In this document: positions 12,744-24,091 of the stretch, piece after piece
Layout of the letters: the number at the start of each line of letters is the position of its first letter
Numbering within the stretch: the first letter of the stretch is position 1
Assembly (NCBI GenBank): GCA_027946555.1
Contig: JAPEVC010000153.1
Location: forward strand, 25,446 to 89,445
Direction of reading: 5' to 3'
DNA: 64,000 nucleotides
Origin: Gnomoniopsis sp. IMI 355080
Taxonomy: Eukaryota; Ascomycota; Sordariomycetes; Diaporthales; Gnomoniaceae
Translations under genes and position numbers: made by a program
The notes under the pieces: generated by a model
Seen by the model: the letters and a program-made list of their open reading frames with translations, nothing else
Told to the model about the DNA's origin: nothing
The model's database searches: none

Positions 12744-13934
12744 TTACCATGAATAGAACGGACGCTGCGCAGTCACGGGCCTGTTGGGGAGTTGAATCCA
12801 AGGTCCTCGTTTTGCCTCCTTGGCCTCCCTCTCCTCGGCCTCTCGTAACCGTGATTTCTCCTCCTTCAGACGAATGGTGATACCTATGGATGTCAGTCAG
12901 TGAATTTAAAGAAGATGTGGACCGTTCGATGAAGATTCCAACTTACTCGCTTGTGGCATCTGGATAAGATCCGTCCTGCCTCTCGCCCTGTAGTTCGGCT
13001 TCTTGCCTCTCCATGGACCCCTATTCACCCACGCTTCATGGACGTACAACCTTGTCGGGTCATCAATTTCCACCCACTTTCCATGCCTAACATCCCGAAT
13101 CTTCTTCGGCTCCGTCTGACCAGGCACAAACTCTCCGTTGACCTTTCCGAGCCCCATTCCCCTCTGCACGACAGCCTTGTCCCTGGCAAGATCCAGTTCA
13201 TACAGAACCTCCTTTGCGAACTTCTTCTTTGAGAACTTCATTTGGATCCTTGCGTCTTCTAGGGACTTACCGCTAACCTGCCTTGCCAAGTGCACCAGCT
13301 TCTTGGTGCTTGTGGCCAACCACGACGACCTGCTCAACAACTCGCGCTCTGTACGCTTGATACGCTCCTCGCGCGTCTCCTTTCCCCTGACATCCAAAGC
13401 GCGCGTAACATTCCGAATGACCATCTTGCGCTCCCATCGCCGCCGACTCTTCGGGTCCGGATCCACGGCGTGCCGCACGTGGTCCGCCAGCAAACTCGAA
13501 CCCATCACGGTCTGCTTCTTCTTGATCTCAGCAGATTGCACCCGTGTTCGATTTAACGTCGTTGGCTTGGGCGTCTTCTTCTTCTTCAGGTCGTCGTCGA
13601 AAATGGATTGCGACTCCATGACGGTGGAGGTCATGCGCTGTCGCATGGCTGCTTCGATTTGGTCGCGGTCTTCGACATTGCCGAGGGCCTTTTGGCGCAG
13701 ATCTTTGGGCTTGTTACGGCCAAGCATTGATCTCGCAGCCTCCCCGAGGCGAGATTTGTGACGTGTTTGGGAGGGGAGGAGGGTCAGGGTGGGTGCGAGG
13801 AGTGTTGGGCGGAGGGTTTTGAGGATCGTCGGAGCTGGAAATCGTCAGTCAATTGAGTCCCATAAAAAGCTAAAATAACGGGAGGGGTCAGTACCGGTCC
13901 CGAGGACCCTCCGCGATGGCAGATGGAGGCTCAT
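12744..13934 (-). CDS. MRPL22: Mitochondrial large-subunit ribosomal protein uL22m
   Basis: uL22 lines the nascent-peptide exit tunnel of the mitochondrial ribosome. Three exons fit in phase: 13934-13895, 13834-12947 and 12883-12744, giving 355 residues. Exon 1 plus the start of exon 2 encode a basic, hydroxylated, Leu-rich mitochondrial presequence (MSLHLPSRRVLGTAPTILK) ending near SQTRHKSRLGEAARSMLGR. The uL22 core lies in the middle (SWLATSTKKLVHLARQVSGK, then SLEDARIQMKFSKKKFAKEV). The C-terminal exon encodes an Arg/Glu-rich helix and ends LPNRPVTAQRPFYSW, typical of fungal uL22m. It is head-to-head with COX9, with 285 bp between the two start codons. Confidence 0.93.
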
Positions 13935-14219
13935 AATGGACGTGTCTGCAGCATTGGGGAGCCGCGTGTCAGATAGTCTCGTCACCAAAAGCTATCAAAA
14001 ATCGGAGAGCCTCGCGTCTTTTCCGACTCGGCGCTGGGCCGGCCGGGCAGGTACGCTGACGTAATACAAAAAGTGCTGCCCCGTGATTCGCTGCTTCCCG
14101 CTACTTTCAGAGAGAGAGTCAAACGTCAGGTCATTTCCGCATCGACATCCACGAAAAGCCTTCGACGACCCCAACACTCTCCACTCCCGACATCGTCAAA
14201 AACCACAGATACCGATACA
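13935..14219. promoter_or_regulatory. Short bidirectional promoter, MRPL22 / COX9
   Basis: Only 285 bp separate the divergent start codons of two nuclear-encoded mitochondrial proteins. The interval must contain both core promoters and 5' leaders. I identify no specific factor site with confidence. Confidence 0.7.
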
Positions 14220-14671
14220 ATGGCAGGAGCAACAGTCAAGCCTATCGTCGGCGTACGTCTTTCCCCGGCCATGCGCGGTCGCGAGCAATGGCAGGACACG
14301 TCGTGAAGGAAGTGCAGATGGGCTGACCGGAATTATTCGTTGCAGATGCTTCGGCGTGGCCTCATCACCGATCTTGGCATTGCGCTGGGTACGTGTCTCT
14401 TTTCTTGAACGCTGAGGTGGAGGCGATCTACAAGGAGGCGTGCACCACGCAAAGTACACGAGCTAATTCTGGACACAGGCCTTGGATTTGCTATGGGCAA
14501 CTTCTTCTGGTACGATTAATACGAATTGAGCGAAGACTAGGCGATATTTGAGAGCACTTCTGGTGTCTAACCTAATTGATGGATAGGTACGGCTTCCACA
14601 TGCCTCGCACTCACGCCCGCGACAACTACTACAAGGCTCTCGAGGACTCTCAGGCAGCTCGCCAGGGTTAA
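14220..14671 (+). CDS. COX9: Cytochrome c oxidase subunit VIIa (COX9-like)
   Basis: Small single-pass subunit of mitochondrial complex IV. Four exons fit in phase: 14220-14252, 14346-14388, 14479-14509 and 14587-14671, giving 63 residues. The protein starts MAGATVKPIVGMLRRGLITD, has one membrane helix around residues 16-37 (LGIALGLGFAMGNFFWYGF), then HMPRTHARDNYYKALEDSQA. This arrangement of a short matrix end, one helix and a basic/acidic intermembrane tail matches fungal COX9/subunit VIIa, as does the length. The exons are only 31-85 nt, so the gene is easily missed by open-frame scanning. Its promoter is shared with MRPL22. Confidence 0.92.
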
Positions 14672-15568
14672 ATGGTCCACTACTGTCGAGAATACTTGGA
14701 GCGAAATAAGGCGACAATAGGATGGCTCTCGTCAAGGAGTGAATGAGGAGTGCACGGAACTTCGTGTGGTTTATAAAGACTGATCGGGCGGCGGTTTCGA
14801 TACTCATAGACCAGGCAAGCAATGAACACGGTGCATTTACGAAGACGAAGAAGCTCAAATGCGGCCTTTGAATGAAGCCTGGTGCTGTAGTAATGGTGAA
14901 TCTATGTCCTAGCGGAGTGACTGTACACCATCCCTACGTGCTCCCTGGCCTCATCTTTATTGGGCGTCATGTCATGTCTGGGCACCAACAGAATGGCCCT
15001 GGGCGGCTATCTTCACGTCATTGTGATCGAGGCTCAACTCGCGCGCTACGGGTGTCTTCTATTTTGGCTTCAAATTCAAGGACCCGACGGTATTTCGTCT
15101 TGAAGGAGATCGCCGTCCCACAGGCACGTACCCTTTGAGCCACAGCTGATACTATACTAGCCTGTGAGTTGGTGTACCGCCGACCGACCATCAAACCAGG
15201 TCCAAGAGCTGTTGGTTTCGGCACCATGAGGCTGAGTTGCGCGGGTTGGCTTTTGGGTCGCCGTTCCTGCTGCTCTGTGCTACACCTTATCTTGTTGCCC
15301 CAACGTAGCAACACACAGTAAAAGGCACCCACGTGTGAAGCCGTGGGATTCCAAAATGTTCCAATAAGCTATTCATGCCTCCTCGGTTTTGCAATATAGA
15401 ATTGACCGGTGTTGTCTACACACAGTGCTGTGACATATGCAAGTTCAGAATCGGTGGCCTCTCATCTGAAGAGGCACGAGCAAGGTGAATAAGCGCCTTG
15501 CTCATAGAGTTGAACTTGGCCGGCTCGGCAGTCGTGCGTAGTGACTAGACGATGACCCTCTAATGCTT
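14672..15568. other. Convergent spacer COX9 / SOM1
   Basis: About 0.9 kb between the stops of COX9 and SOM1. Open frames near 14872-15332 on both strands show no recognisable domain and are rejected. Confidence 0.45.
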
Positions 15569-16048
15569 TCATGAAGAGTAATATTCTGTTTTGTTGCCAT
15601 CATGCCAATGAGTTGTTAAGTTGGGCGTTGATGGCGAAGTCGTGGCTGATGTGGGAGTGGTTGCGGCATGTGCCCCTTCCCAGGCTGTTGTCTCAACCAT
15701 GAAACTGCCCTTTTTGTCCTGGCATCTTTAACCAACAACCAAACACCAACTCGTCAGCCGTATTCTCATCTCGGAAGCACTGCATTCAGGTCCATAACTT
15801 CATTAAGCCCGACGGAATCCCGGACCTACTCACCTTCGAAACCATCTCTGCACCGGCCAACATTTAATGGGACTGTCGCGCTGATTCGGGTGCTCGACCA
15901 TACAACGGTACTGCACCAGGTCCAACAGCTCGCATGCGCTCAGGTCGATCGCCTTGCCGCCATCCGTCTTGCGTTTCTTACCATCAAGATTGACTTGGAT
16001 CCGCGACGGCAATTGAGACGCCGGAAAGACGTGACACGGCAGTGTCAT
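15569..16048 (-). CDS. SOM1: Som1, inner membrane peptidase complex subunit
   Basis: Som1 is a small subunit of the mitochondrial inner membrane peptidase that matures intermembrane-space proteins. Exon 1 is 16048-15834 and exon 2 is 15725-15569, giving 123 residues. The 108 bp intron has a GTGAGT donor, a GCTGAC-type branch site and an AG acceptor, and the phases match. The protein reads VFPASQLPSRIQVN, then IDLSACELLDLVQYRC, then RDSPIKCWPVQRWFRRC, and after the intron KKGSFMVETTAWEG. The Cys-rich block CELL..QYRC..CWPV.RWFRRC with VETTAWEG is what I know of the fungal Som1 family; this was recognised by eye and not searched. The first in-frame ATG is at 16048, 58 bp from the divergent gene's start. 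Confidence 0.87.
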
Positions 16049-16106
16049 CGTGTGCAAGCTCAAATCTTGCCCCGAGAAGCCTCTAACTTGAACCTGCAGC
16101 AATAAG
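16049..16106. promoter_or_regulatory. 58 bp between divergent SOM1 and Rad51-like starts
   Basis: The two start codons are separated by 58 bp, so the transcripts either overlap at their 5' ends or the promoters lie partly inside the neighbouring coding regions. No individual element can be named. Confidence 0.6.
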
Positions 16107-17396
16107 ATGTCCGAGGCTTCAACAGGACGACGGATTCTCAGTGATATTGAGGAGACGAGCCTTGATGAGGTATGAATTTACTCCTATTTTCCCGTCTGCT
16201 TCCGCCGTTTCAAGTTAAGTTGTCTTGAAGATGTTTTCGACATCGTCTTGCGACATCTCATTCAATGACTGCTGTGCTCCTCCTTATCGGACGATAAGCG
16301 CCTGCTACCGCCCCCCCCCCCCACCGTTGGAGAAAATTAAGTCAAAAAACAAAGGCACATAGATGCATCCCGGCTCGTGAACCCCAACTTCACACCAGAA
16401 CCCACGACCCCCTCACAACTGGTGTGGTCAATGAGCACGGGACCTGACAGCGTGGCTTGCCAGGGTTTTGAGGCTGAATCTCAAAGTGCACGAGAGGCTG
16501 ATCTCCCGGAACTTTAGATCCTAACGACATTCCGCTCGAGCCTCAATTTAACGTCACTCAATAATCAACCCTCATCAACAGCTGCAACCTCTGCTACCCA
16601 CACCAGCTATCAACCCGCCCTGCCGACCCGGCATGCCCCATCCTTGTCCAAGGTTAAGAGCTACCCTATCCAACTTCTTGAGATCCTCGTAGCCAGGCAT
16701 TTCAGGGCGACACAGTCCGCTCCATTGTCCCTGTCGGGCACCCACCTGCCTCTAATATATAAATTGGTGGCCACTCTCATTGCTGCCCCCCAGAGGAAGG
16801 CAGTCGTAGTCATCGACATCGATGCCAAATTCGACATCACGAGGATCTTACAATGCGCACCCTGGCAGCCTCCGCCTGCGGCAGATCAGACGCCAGCAAT
16901 CGCTGAGTCGCCCAGCACAGTCAGCAACGAAGGTCCGATTCAGCAACAGAAGCCGACTCCGTCAAATTTAGGCACAAAAGGAAACCAGACCTTGGTCCTC
17001 CCTCAACATTCGCGAGTGGCCGTTGATGACCTGAGACACGTTCACATCTACAGACCCGCTCGAGGCTCCTCAGCCCACATTCGTGAAGTGCTCAAGTCCG
17101 CTGAAAACTTCATTGTCTACTCGAAACACGCCTCTGTTGCCCGAGAATGGTGGGGCACCATTGTTATCGGTGGTGGCAGTCCTGCAGCTCTCGGCTCTGG
17201 ACATGCGGATGTAACAACCGGCTGGAAGGGATGGTTACGTGTCAATCGCGATGACGTTCGAGGCTTCCCTCTTGGGATGAGTGCTGAGGAGGCACTTGTC
17301 GATCGCCATCAGCGACAACAAGCAGCCGATGCATCAGGCTATGCAGCGACTTGCGCGTGGGGCAATTTCCAGTTCAGGGAAGCCGGCGACGAGTAA
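16107..17396 (+). CDS. Rad51/XRCC2-like DNA repair protein (putative)
   Basis: Likely a fungal XRCC2-type Rad51 paralogue acting in homologous recombination. Exon 1 (16107-16169) encodes MSEASTGRRILSDIEETSLD plus E; a 348 bp GT..AG intron (16170-16517) follows, unusually long for this window; exon 2 (16518-17396) completes 313 residues. The joined sequence LDEILTTFRSSL supports the intron. The Walker B-like strand KAVVVIDIDAKFDITRI is followed by a Pro/Gln-rich insert, then LRHVHIYRPARGSS, SAENFIVYSKHAS and WWGTIVIGGG, which correspond to strands of the RecA core. Where Walker A should be, the sequence is APLSLSGTHLPLIYKL, with no GK[ST]. The family call rests on this pattern and is not certain. 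Confidence 0.68.
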
Positions 17397-20353
17397 CACT
17401 GAGGCTGTACTTTGAGGACCTTGAGAAACTTGGCCAGTTTGCAGGACACCAGAGACCTCGCGTTTGTGTCACATCCAGATGGCACGGCCAGATGGCGATA
17501 TGGAGTATGTTGATCCGAAAGCGACATTGTCGAGCCTAGTACCTGGACTTTGGCGATTCACGCGTATCTCTCCAGTCGTTCGTGCCCGGACTGAGAGGGT
17601 TCCACAGGATCCACAAGCCACGGAGGTGGATACAAGGACGATCTCCCCCAGCTTATGGTGCAAAAGAGGGGCTCAAGTGGGTCCAAAACTACGCACACAA
17701 TCGGTGACATCCAGGAATTCAAGGCCGGCGGCCCGCCAGACTGCCAACCGATTGATACCAAAGTATGGTCCCATCATTGCCAGGAATGGTCCACAACGAA
17801 TGTACCCATGGCTTACGATCTCGCGACCGTCCATCGCAATTAAATTCGAAACTGCATTACTGCACCTGGCTCTCGGCTTCCAATTTGGTGAAAGAAGCCA
17901 CGCGAGGCGCAGCGGGAATTTACGACTCATGTACTGTGTCAGCTTCTGAGCATGAAGTCTTGCCGATTCCAGGAATTTGAGGCTTTGCTGCCAGGTAAAA
18001 TGGATCATTGAGACTTGGCCTCACAATGCCATTCACGAATGGCGACAAATCTATCTCATTTAGACCCGTGGGATGCGAAAAGTGTGGCAATCCTTCGCCG
18101 AATATTTCTCGCTCGGCTCAGCAATGCGAGCTCGTGAAAGTGCCACGCATACCGGGTCTGACTAGGTAATGCCTGCGATGAGGTACTCCCAAGTAGCAAA
18201 CCTATGCTGATGCGGCGCGCAGGACCTATGCTGATACTTCAAACCTCGAGTCGCAAATCGAGGCTAAGCCGCGCCCCGCGCCCAATAACAATGAGAACAT
18301 CCATATACCCTCAGCGTCGCAACTTTAAATGTTGGTACATGGTCTTTTTTAGCAACCAATCATTGCTCACGAGTCAGACCTGCAAACTAAGCCTACTTTC
18401 ACACCCTACCGCCTACGCAGCATACTACGTACTATACCGACCCCGGACCCACATAGTCATTCCAATGTGCGAAGTCTGGTCGAGGCGGGGGATTCGTGGA
18501 GGAGCCGTGGAGGAGCCGTGAAGGCGCCGAAGGGTGGGACCAGGAGAAGCCACCCTCTTCACTGTCTGAAGGGGATAGATCACACGCATGTGGGAGAAAA
18601 GGCCGCAGCCCAGAGTTCCAATCACGCTGACCGACATGACGAAGGTCCCGACATTTCGTTTAACAGCCGCTATGGGCAAAGGCAAACTTTCCGAGTCAAG
18701 GAAAGTCGGTCCAGTCCAGTTATCTCTAGCGAGGATTGTGAGGATTTTTAGGAGCCGAAAAGAGAGCCGGGCTGGGCCCTGCTTGGCGTGCTGCAGACAG
18801 ATCCGACTGCCAGGTTTCGCCCGGGGTTGATCGTTGAAACCTACGGCGGTGCGGGCGGCGGGGTCCCCTTCCCTCCACGAGCCGGAAGGACTGGCCTAGG
18901 CCGTCCGACGCTGGACCCTATTTTCCGTTGTGTGTGCCGAAACGGGCTACGTACGACGAGTTTTCCGGCTTCGCACCCTCCCGCAGGGCCCGCTGTTTTT
19001 GGCGCTGCAAAGCCTCATTCATTGCTGGGATCCTCTCTACAGGGCCCACTCCCACGAGTGACGTCATGCGAAGGTCTATCTATGGTTTCCCCAATGCAAA
19101 CCGTGCATCAACCTGGAATTGTACTGCAACCGTTGTCATGCAGGTTCGACTACAAGCAGTGCAGACTGACACGCACCAATACTGCCGCTGGCAACTTTGG
19201 TCGGCTTTCCTCCTATGTAGGTGTGGGTTATCTTATTTGCGTTCAGTGTTTGAGTCCAGGATCGACAAACAAAGACTTGCCTCACTTCACCAGAGGGGGG
19301 CAGACGGGCAACCATCATTGTTAAGATGGTTCCGATAACTCCCACTGGTCAGGGATTGCTGTCAAATCAAGGACATGGCTTCGAGGCGGGTCCTTAGTTC
19401 CAGACAGCCTGACAGGGTTCGCTCGCGACTATCCCGAGCCTGGCCGAAGAAGGCCCTGACGAGCAGACGAGCCGGTGAGGTCCCGCCAGTTCTCACCGCG
19501 CCGTGTGCCTGGCTTGTCTGGCACGCTAGGCCCAGTGACGCCACCATCCCAAATCTATGATCAACGTTAATTTCATCTATTTCGCCCGCCACGAGCGACA
19601 ACTGTTACCACCCACTTGTACTCCGGCCTATTAGGGTGTGATCCGCTACTAGCTCGATGCGGTCTAACCTTAGCACCCTTATGGCTTGGCGCAGTTGCTA
19701 AGAACTCTCTACAGCCGCACTAGCAATCCCAAAAAATGCATGCTCGGTTGGAACAATGTTCCAAATTCACGTTGTGTCTTACGTGCATCTTCCGGGTCTG
19801 CACCATTATCTTTAGGGACTCAGCAGTAAGACGGAGCGTTAACTATGCACTTTCACAAGTCAATTACCGGGGTATGCAGGGAGCTTCGTCATGGGCTTTG
19901 GAAAGGGGTACTGAAAACACTGTACGTACCTAGTGGTAAGTGCTCACGGCATCATCCCGTCTTTACTATCGAGCAAGACCCGCAAAAACACATTGTGGGT
20001 AGGTACACACCCCTTCCTAGTTGTTACGGCCATATTTATCATCAACAACTACTGGGGTAAACAGGCACAGATGCCAGGCCAACAAGCGGTTCCATAATTT
20101 AATCGAGGTTTCGATTCATCCAAAGGCTTTCGCCTTCCCTGTTAGTTATGTCAGTGCCGGAGTCAAACTTGTATAAGTATCTGTCCAAGTTCCAGTTTGA
20201 TCCCTCCGCCGCCACTTGATCAGGCGGAGTCCAGCATTTTCTTCGAGTCGTGTTTTCATTTACAATTATCTATTCTCTTCACTGAATCCCGGTTCAACGC
20301 GACTGTCCCCGCATACTAGTTCTTGCTTCCTGATCTCCCACCATCTCCACAAA
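17397..20353. other. 3 kb gene-poor spacer
   Basis: Nearly 3 kb without a supportable gene. Several frames of 60-180 codons exist on both strands, but none shows a conserved motif, a convincing start or splice partners. A short 11 bp direct repeat (GTGGAGGAGCC) lies near 18497-18518. The sequence is not obviously AT-rich. The last 150 bp are pyrimidine-rich and probably the 5' leader of the HAD hydrolase gene. Confidence 0.45.
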
Positions 20354-21830
20354 ATGTCTTCAACCTTACAGAGACCCGCTGGCCCGCTGCGGTCCAAGTC
20401 TGCCTCGAGCTTCGCTGAGGCATTTAGCACTGCCCGCGTTAAGGTCGACAAGGATATCAAAAACCTTGGAGATGTAGACGAGAAGCCCTCTCCAGGATCA
20501 GAGTCAGCTGTTCCTGGACTATCAGACTCTGGAGACTCAACACCATCAAGCGCAGCCACACCACTCACTCGCCCAGTATCGCCTATCCCCAACCAGACAG
20601 TGGCCGACGACTTTGCGTATGCGTTTGATATTGATGGTGTCCTAATCCGAGGCGGTGACCCTATTCCCGAGGCCGTAGAGGCTATGCGGGTGCTCAACGG
20701 CGAGAACGAGTACGGGATCAGGGTGTAAGTTTATGTCCAAAAGCGCAACCAACCCAACACTGTGTCGCTAACTCATATCCTACAGACCCTATATTTTTCT
20801 GACCAATGGCGGTGGCAAGTCGGAAGAAGAGCGCTGCGGCGACCTCTCAAAACAACTCGAGTTGGAGGTTAGCCCTGGTCAGTTCATTTGCGGCCACACC
20901 CCCATGCGGGAGATGGCAAACAAATACCGTACCGTTCTGGTGGTGGGTGGTGAAGGCGAAAAGTGCAGACAGGTTGCCGAGACATACGGCTTCAAGGACG
21001 TTGTCACCCCTGGTGACATCCTCAAGGCCAATCACCACACCGCTCCCTTCCGGAAGCTGTCTGATATCGACTACAAGAACTCGCGCAACCTTCTTGAACG
21101 TGGCGATTTGAAGGACATCGTCATCGAGGCCATCTTTGTGTTTGCGGACTCCCGCGATTGGGCATCCGACCTCCAAATCATCCTCGATATCGCCTGCTCT
21201 CAAGGTGGACGGCTCGAAACCCGTTCCGCCACATTTGATGAGTCCCCGCCAATCTACTTCAGCCACAACGACGTGGTCTGGTCCGCTGGTCACGAGCATC
21301 CTCGCCTGGGTATGGGAGCTCTCAGGCAAATCGTCGAGAGCACCTTCTCCAACGTTACCGGCGGCAAGAAGCTCAAGACCCATGCCTTTGGCAAGCCTCA
21401 AGTCAGCACATTTGAGTTTGCCACGCGCCTGTTGCAGCAATGGCGGTCCCAGCAGCACGGCCTCGTCGACTCGAAGCCCCCCAAGACTGTCTACTTCGTT
21501 GGTGACACCCCCGAGAGTGACATCCGGGGAACCAATGCCATGGACGCCAAGTCTGAGGAAGAGTGGTACTCCATCCTCGTCAAGACGGGTGTGTACCAAG
21601 ACGGCACCGTGCCTGCGTACAAGCCCCGCGCAACGGTCACCAACGTGCTTGATGCCGTGAACCACGGCATCAAGCGCGAGATGGAGAGGCGCAAGGCTGC
21701 TGATGAGGGTCTTGCTCTGCCCGACTCGCTGGCATTCAAGGCACAGAGCGCCAACAAGCAGCCCGTCATTGCCAATGATGAGGGCCTCATCTCTGACGAT
21801 GGTTTGGCCATGGGCGTCATGGTCGGCTGA
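20354..21830 (+). CDS. HAD-superfamily hydrolase, CECR5/HDHD5 type
   Basis: Two exons, 20354-20724 and 20786-21830, joined in phase by a 61 bp GTAAGT..CAG intron, give 471 residues. The first 85 residues are Ser/Pro-rich and poorly ordered. HAD motif I is FDIDGVLIRGGDPIPEA with the two aspartates at residues 92 and 94; motif II is PYIFLTNGGGKSEEER just after the intron; the late motif is VYFVGDTPESDIRGTNAM. This long cap-domain layout with TNGGG and GDNP/GDTPxSDIRGAN-like motifs matches the CECR5 subgroup (TIGR01456-like), a mitochondrial or cytosolic putative phosphatase in fungi. The physiological substrate is not known to me. The first ATG of the long frame is at 20354. Confidence 0.9.
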
Positions 21831-24091
21831 TTGAACTACGACGCATTTCTGTTTATTTTTTGTTTCCGCACGAACGTCACGACAAACCAAGGAACATAAA
21901 CTTATAGAAAACATCATTACGAACAGCCAGCATGCACAGTTCCAATAGACACATCGACATGGCTTCGACCAAATCGATTCGACTAGATTGGTTTTCGCCA
22001 TACTACAAGTCTGATAGAGAGTATGGGGACCGCTGATTCAAGAATGCATGCGAGAGTTGCGAATGGCAGAAGAAACAGAGCCAGAATTTAGTGCAAGCAC
22101 TACTGATAGACAGTATTTGGGAACGATATGATTGGCGCAGCTGAGACGCCCGCTAGCACGTTCTTTTGGTGTTAAGCCACAAACTCGAAGTAAAAACACG
22201 TGCCCTGGAGACCTGGCTAGGTCCAGAGCAGTATACAATGGAGTTGACTAAATGATACCAATGGGGTTTATACTTTTCAATACTATCATGATGCGAAGTT
22301 TTACTTGATACTGTTTCCCAACTCTTGCTCGGTGACGTGCTCGCACTTCTCAATCGACCAGGTTTCCTGATGTACTACAACCTTGGCCCAGTTTCGCTTC
22401 ACCCCGGACAGCATTCATGCTTGCCATGGTTGTCTTCCACTATGCGATCTACGAATACCATGAGTGAGTCCATAACATGAAATGCATGTTTATATCCACA
22501 TTTGGGGAAATCATCATGGACAGACGCGCAGCATCAAACACGCACACACAATATGACGTCGTGGCTACCAGTCTTCACTACCAAATCCACCAACAAAAGC
22601 GGTTGCACATCATTTGGCAGAGCCAGAAAAGAAGTCATTGGCATGACAAGCCATGGATACCGTGAGGCAGGGGGACCTGTCACAGAACATGAGAGAGTCA
22701 AGTGACTCCAGTCACATGGACTTTCCTGGAGAGCGCGTTTGGAATCCAGTCTATATTCCTTCCCCCCCCCCCCCACTTCCCTGAGATATAGCACATTCCA
22801 AAGACACAATCAATTCAACGCAACATTCGTTGAAGGAAATGGCTTTGCTACCAAACTTGACACCAGAAAGACTTAGGGTTGATCTTGATAATGCCAAAAC
22901 ATAAGCTTTGTGATGCGAATACTTTCGGCGAAACCGGCTGTCTTCGCTTACGAGGCTCTCTTGAAGAAGATGATGGATCAATGCGAACTACGTTTGTTGA
23001 AGGTGAAATTGTGCAGTGATTATTTGCGGTGCGTATTTCCGGCGCCCAGGAAAAGGCATCTGCGTTGTCTCGGGTTCTCAAAGCCAAATCACGCTCCGAA
23101 CGTGCATGTATTCGGTCACACCCATGATGTGACCGCCCGCTTTCCAGCGAGTGCAAGATTGTAGCAGCTGCATTTTGTCTGGGCTCCTAGCGATTACTCG
23201 CATTCCGTCCGCAAACAAAGGGCCGGGCAGCTGCACGTTGAAGAGAGGCTGTGCTTCAGCTTCTGAAAATAAGTGTAGCCTATTATTTTCAGTTTCGAGT
23301 TTAACGTTGGGGTCCATATTGAATATATAACAGAACGTTTTCTCGCTGATATTTACAATTTGAAATCAATGAAACAAGTCTTTCTTTCTCGAAATCAATC
23401 TTGCACTGAGGCTTCGAATACCGGGTCCAAGGAACAAGCTTGCCACACTACCCAGATTCCTAATCCGTAGATTGTGGTACACTACGGCAAACCTCTGCTC
23501 AACTCGACGCCATTAGCTCACATTGGGCTTCCACTGACAACGTTACGAACATGTTATGCAAGTATCCGCTTCAAAGGTAGCTTGTCATGGTTGTCTTACA
23601 CCCTGCTTGACTTGCAGGCCATCTTACTTCCTCTGACAACCGATGAGCACTGCAACAACTCCCTATCAAGACCATGAATCTGCCCGCTCTAACGTCTATA
23701 TTTGGAAGTAGAAAAAGGTCATTAGCAAGATCCAGGCGTCGGAAAACGCCACGCAGTGTGTCAAGTACAAGAAATTACGTCTGCCTCGTCGCCACTCGGA
23801 CAAACCACGCCCGGCATGATAGATGGCGGACAATTGCGAACCACCTGCATTGCCTCCACTCTTCAGCAAGCCTTCGAAGCAGGCGTCCAACTTAGACCCA
23901 CTCCATACCAGAATGGTTCGATGTATTAAGTCAGGTGGCGTCGACGAGAGGTGCTCGAGGGTGGCTCGAGGGTGCTCGAGGGTGCCCACGGTGCTAGGTC
24001 CTATTTTTGGAACGTGTCAATTGGACAACAGCAACTCCTTTCCAGATCGCAGGGAGATTCTCCCTGCCTCATCACGAGCAGGCGGGCGGAA
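21831..24091. other. Spacer with simple repeats
   Basis: No gene recognised. A run of 13 C lies at 22762-22774. A short imperfect tandem of GGTGCTCGAGGG-like units lies near 23948-23985. Open frames of 60-100 codons have no recognisable content. The right end may contain the 5' leader of the first zinc-finger gene. Confidence 0.45.

Noticed and set aside
15668..16105. Plus-strand frame of 145 codons
   Set aside because: It is the antisense shadow of SOM1, whose minus-strand exons show conserved family blocks and a valid intron.
17464..17949. Plus-strand frame of 161 codons after the Rad51-like gene
   Set aside because: No conserved motif and no start context. The Rad51-like protein ends naturally at 17396, so a C-terminal extension is not needed.
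20847..22001. Minus-strand frame of 384 codons
   Set aside because: It lies opposite the HAD hydrolase, which has clear HAD motifs and correct splice signals. The reverse frame has no recognisable domain.
23940..23990. Short GGTGCTCGAGGG tandem as a possible minisatellite
   Set aside because: Only about three imperfect units, too few to call a functional repeat.
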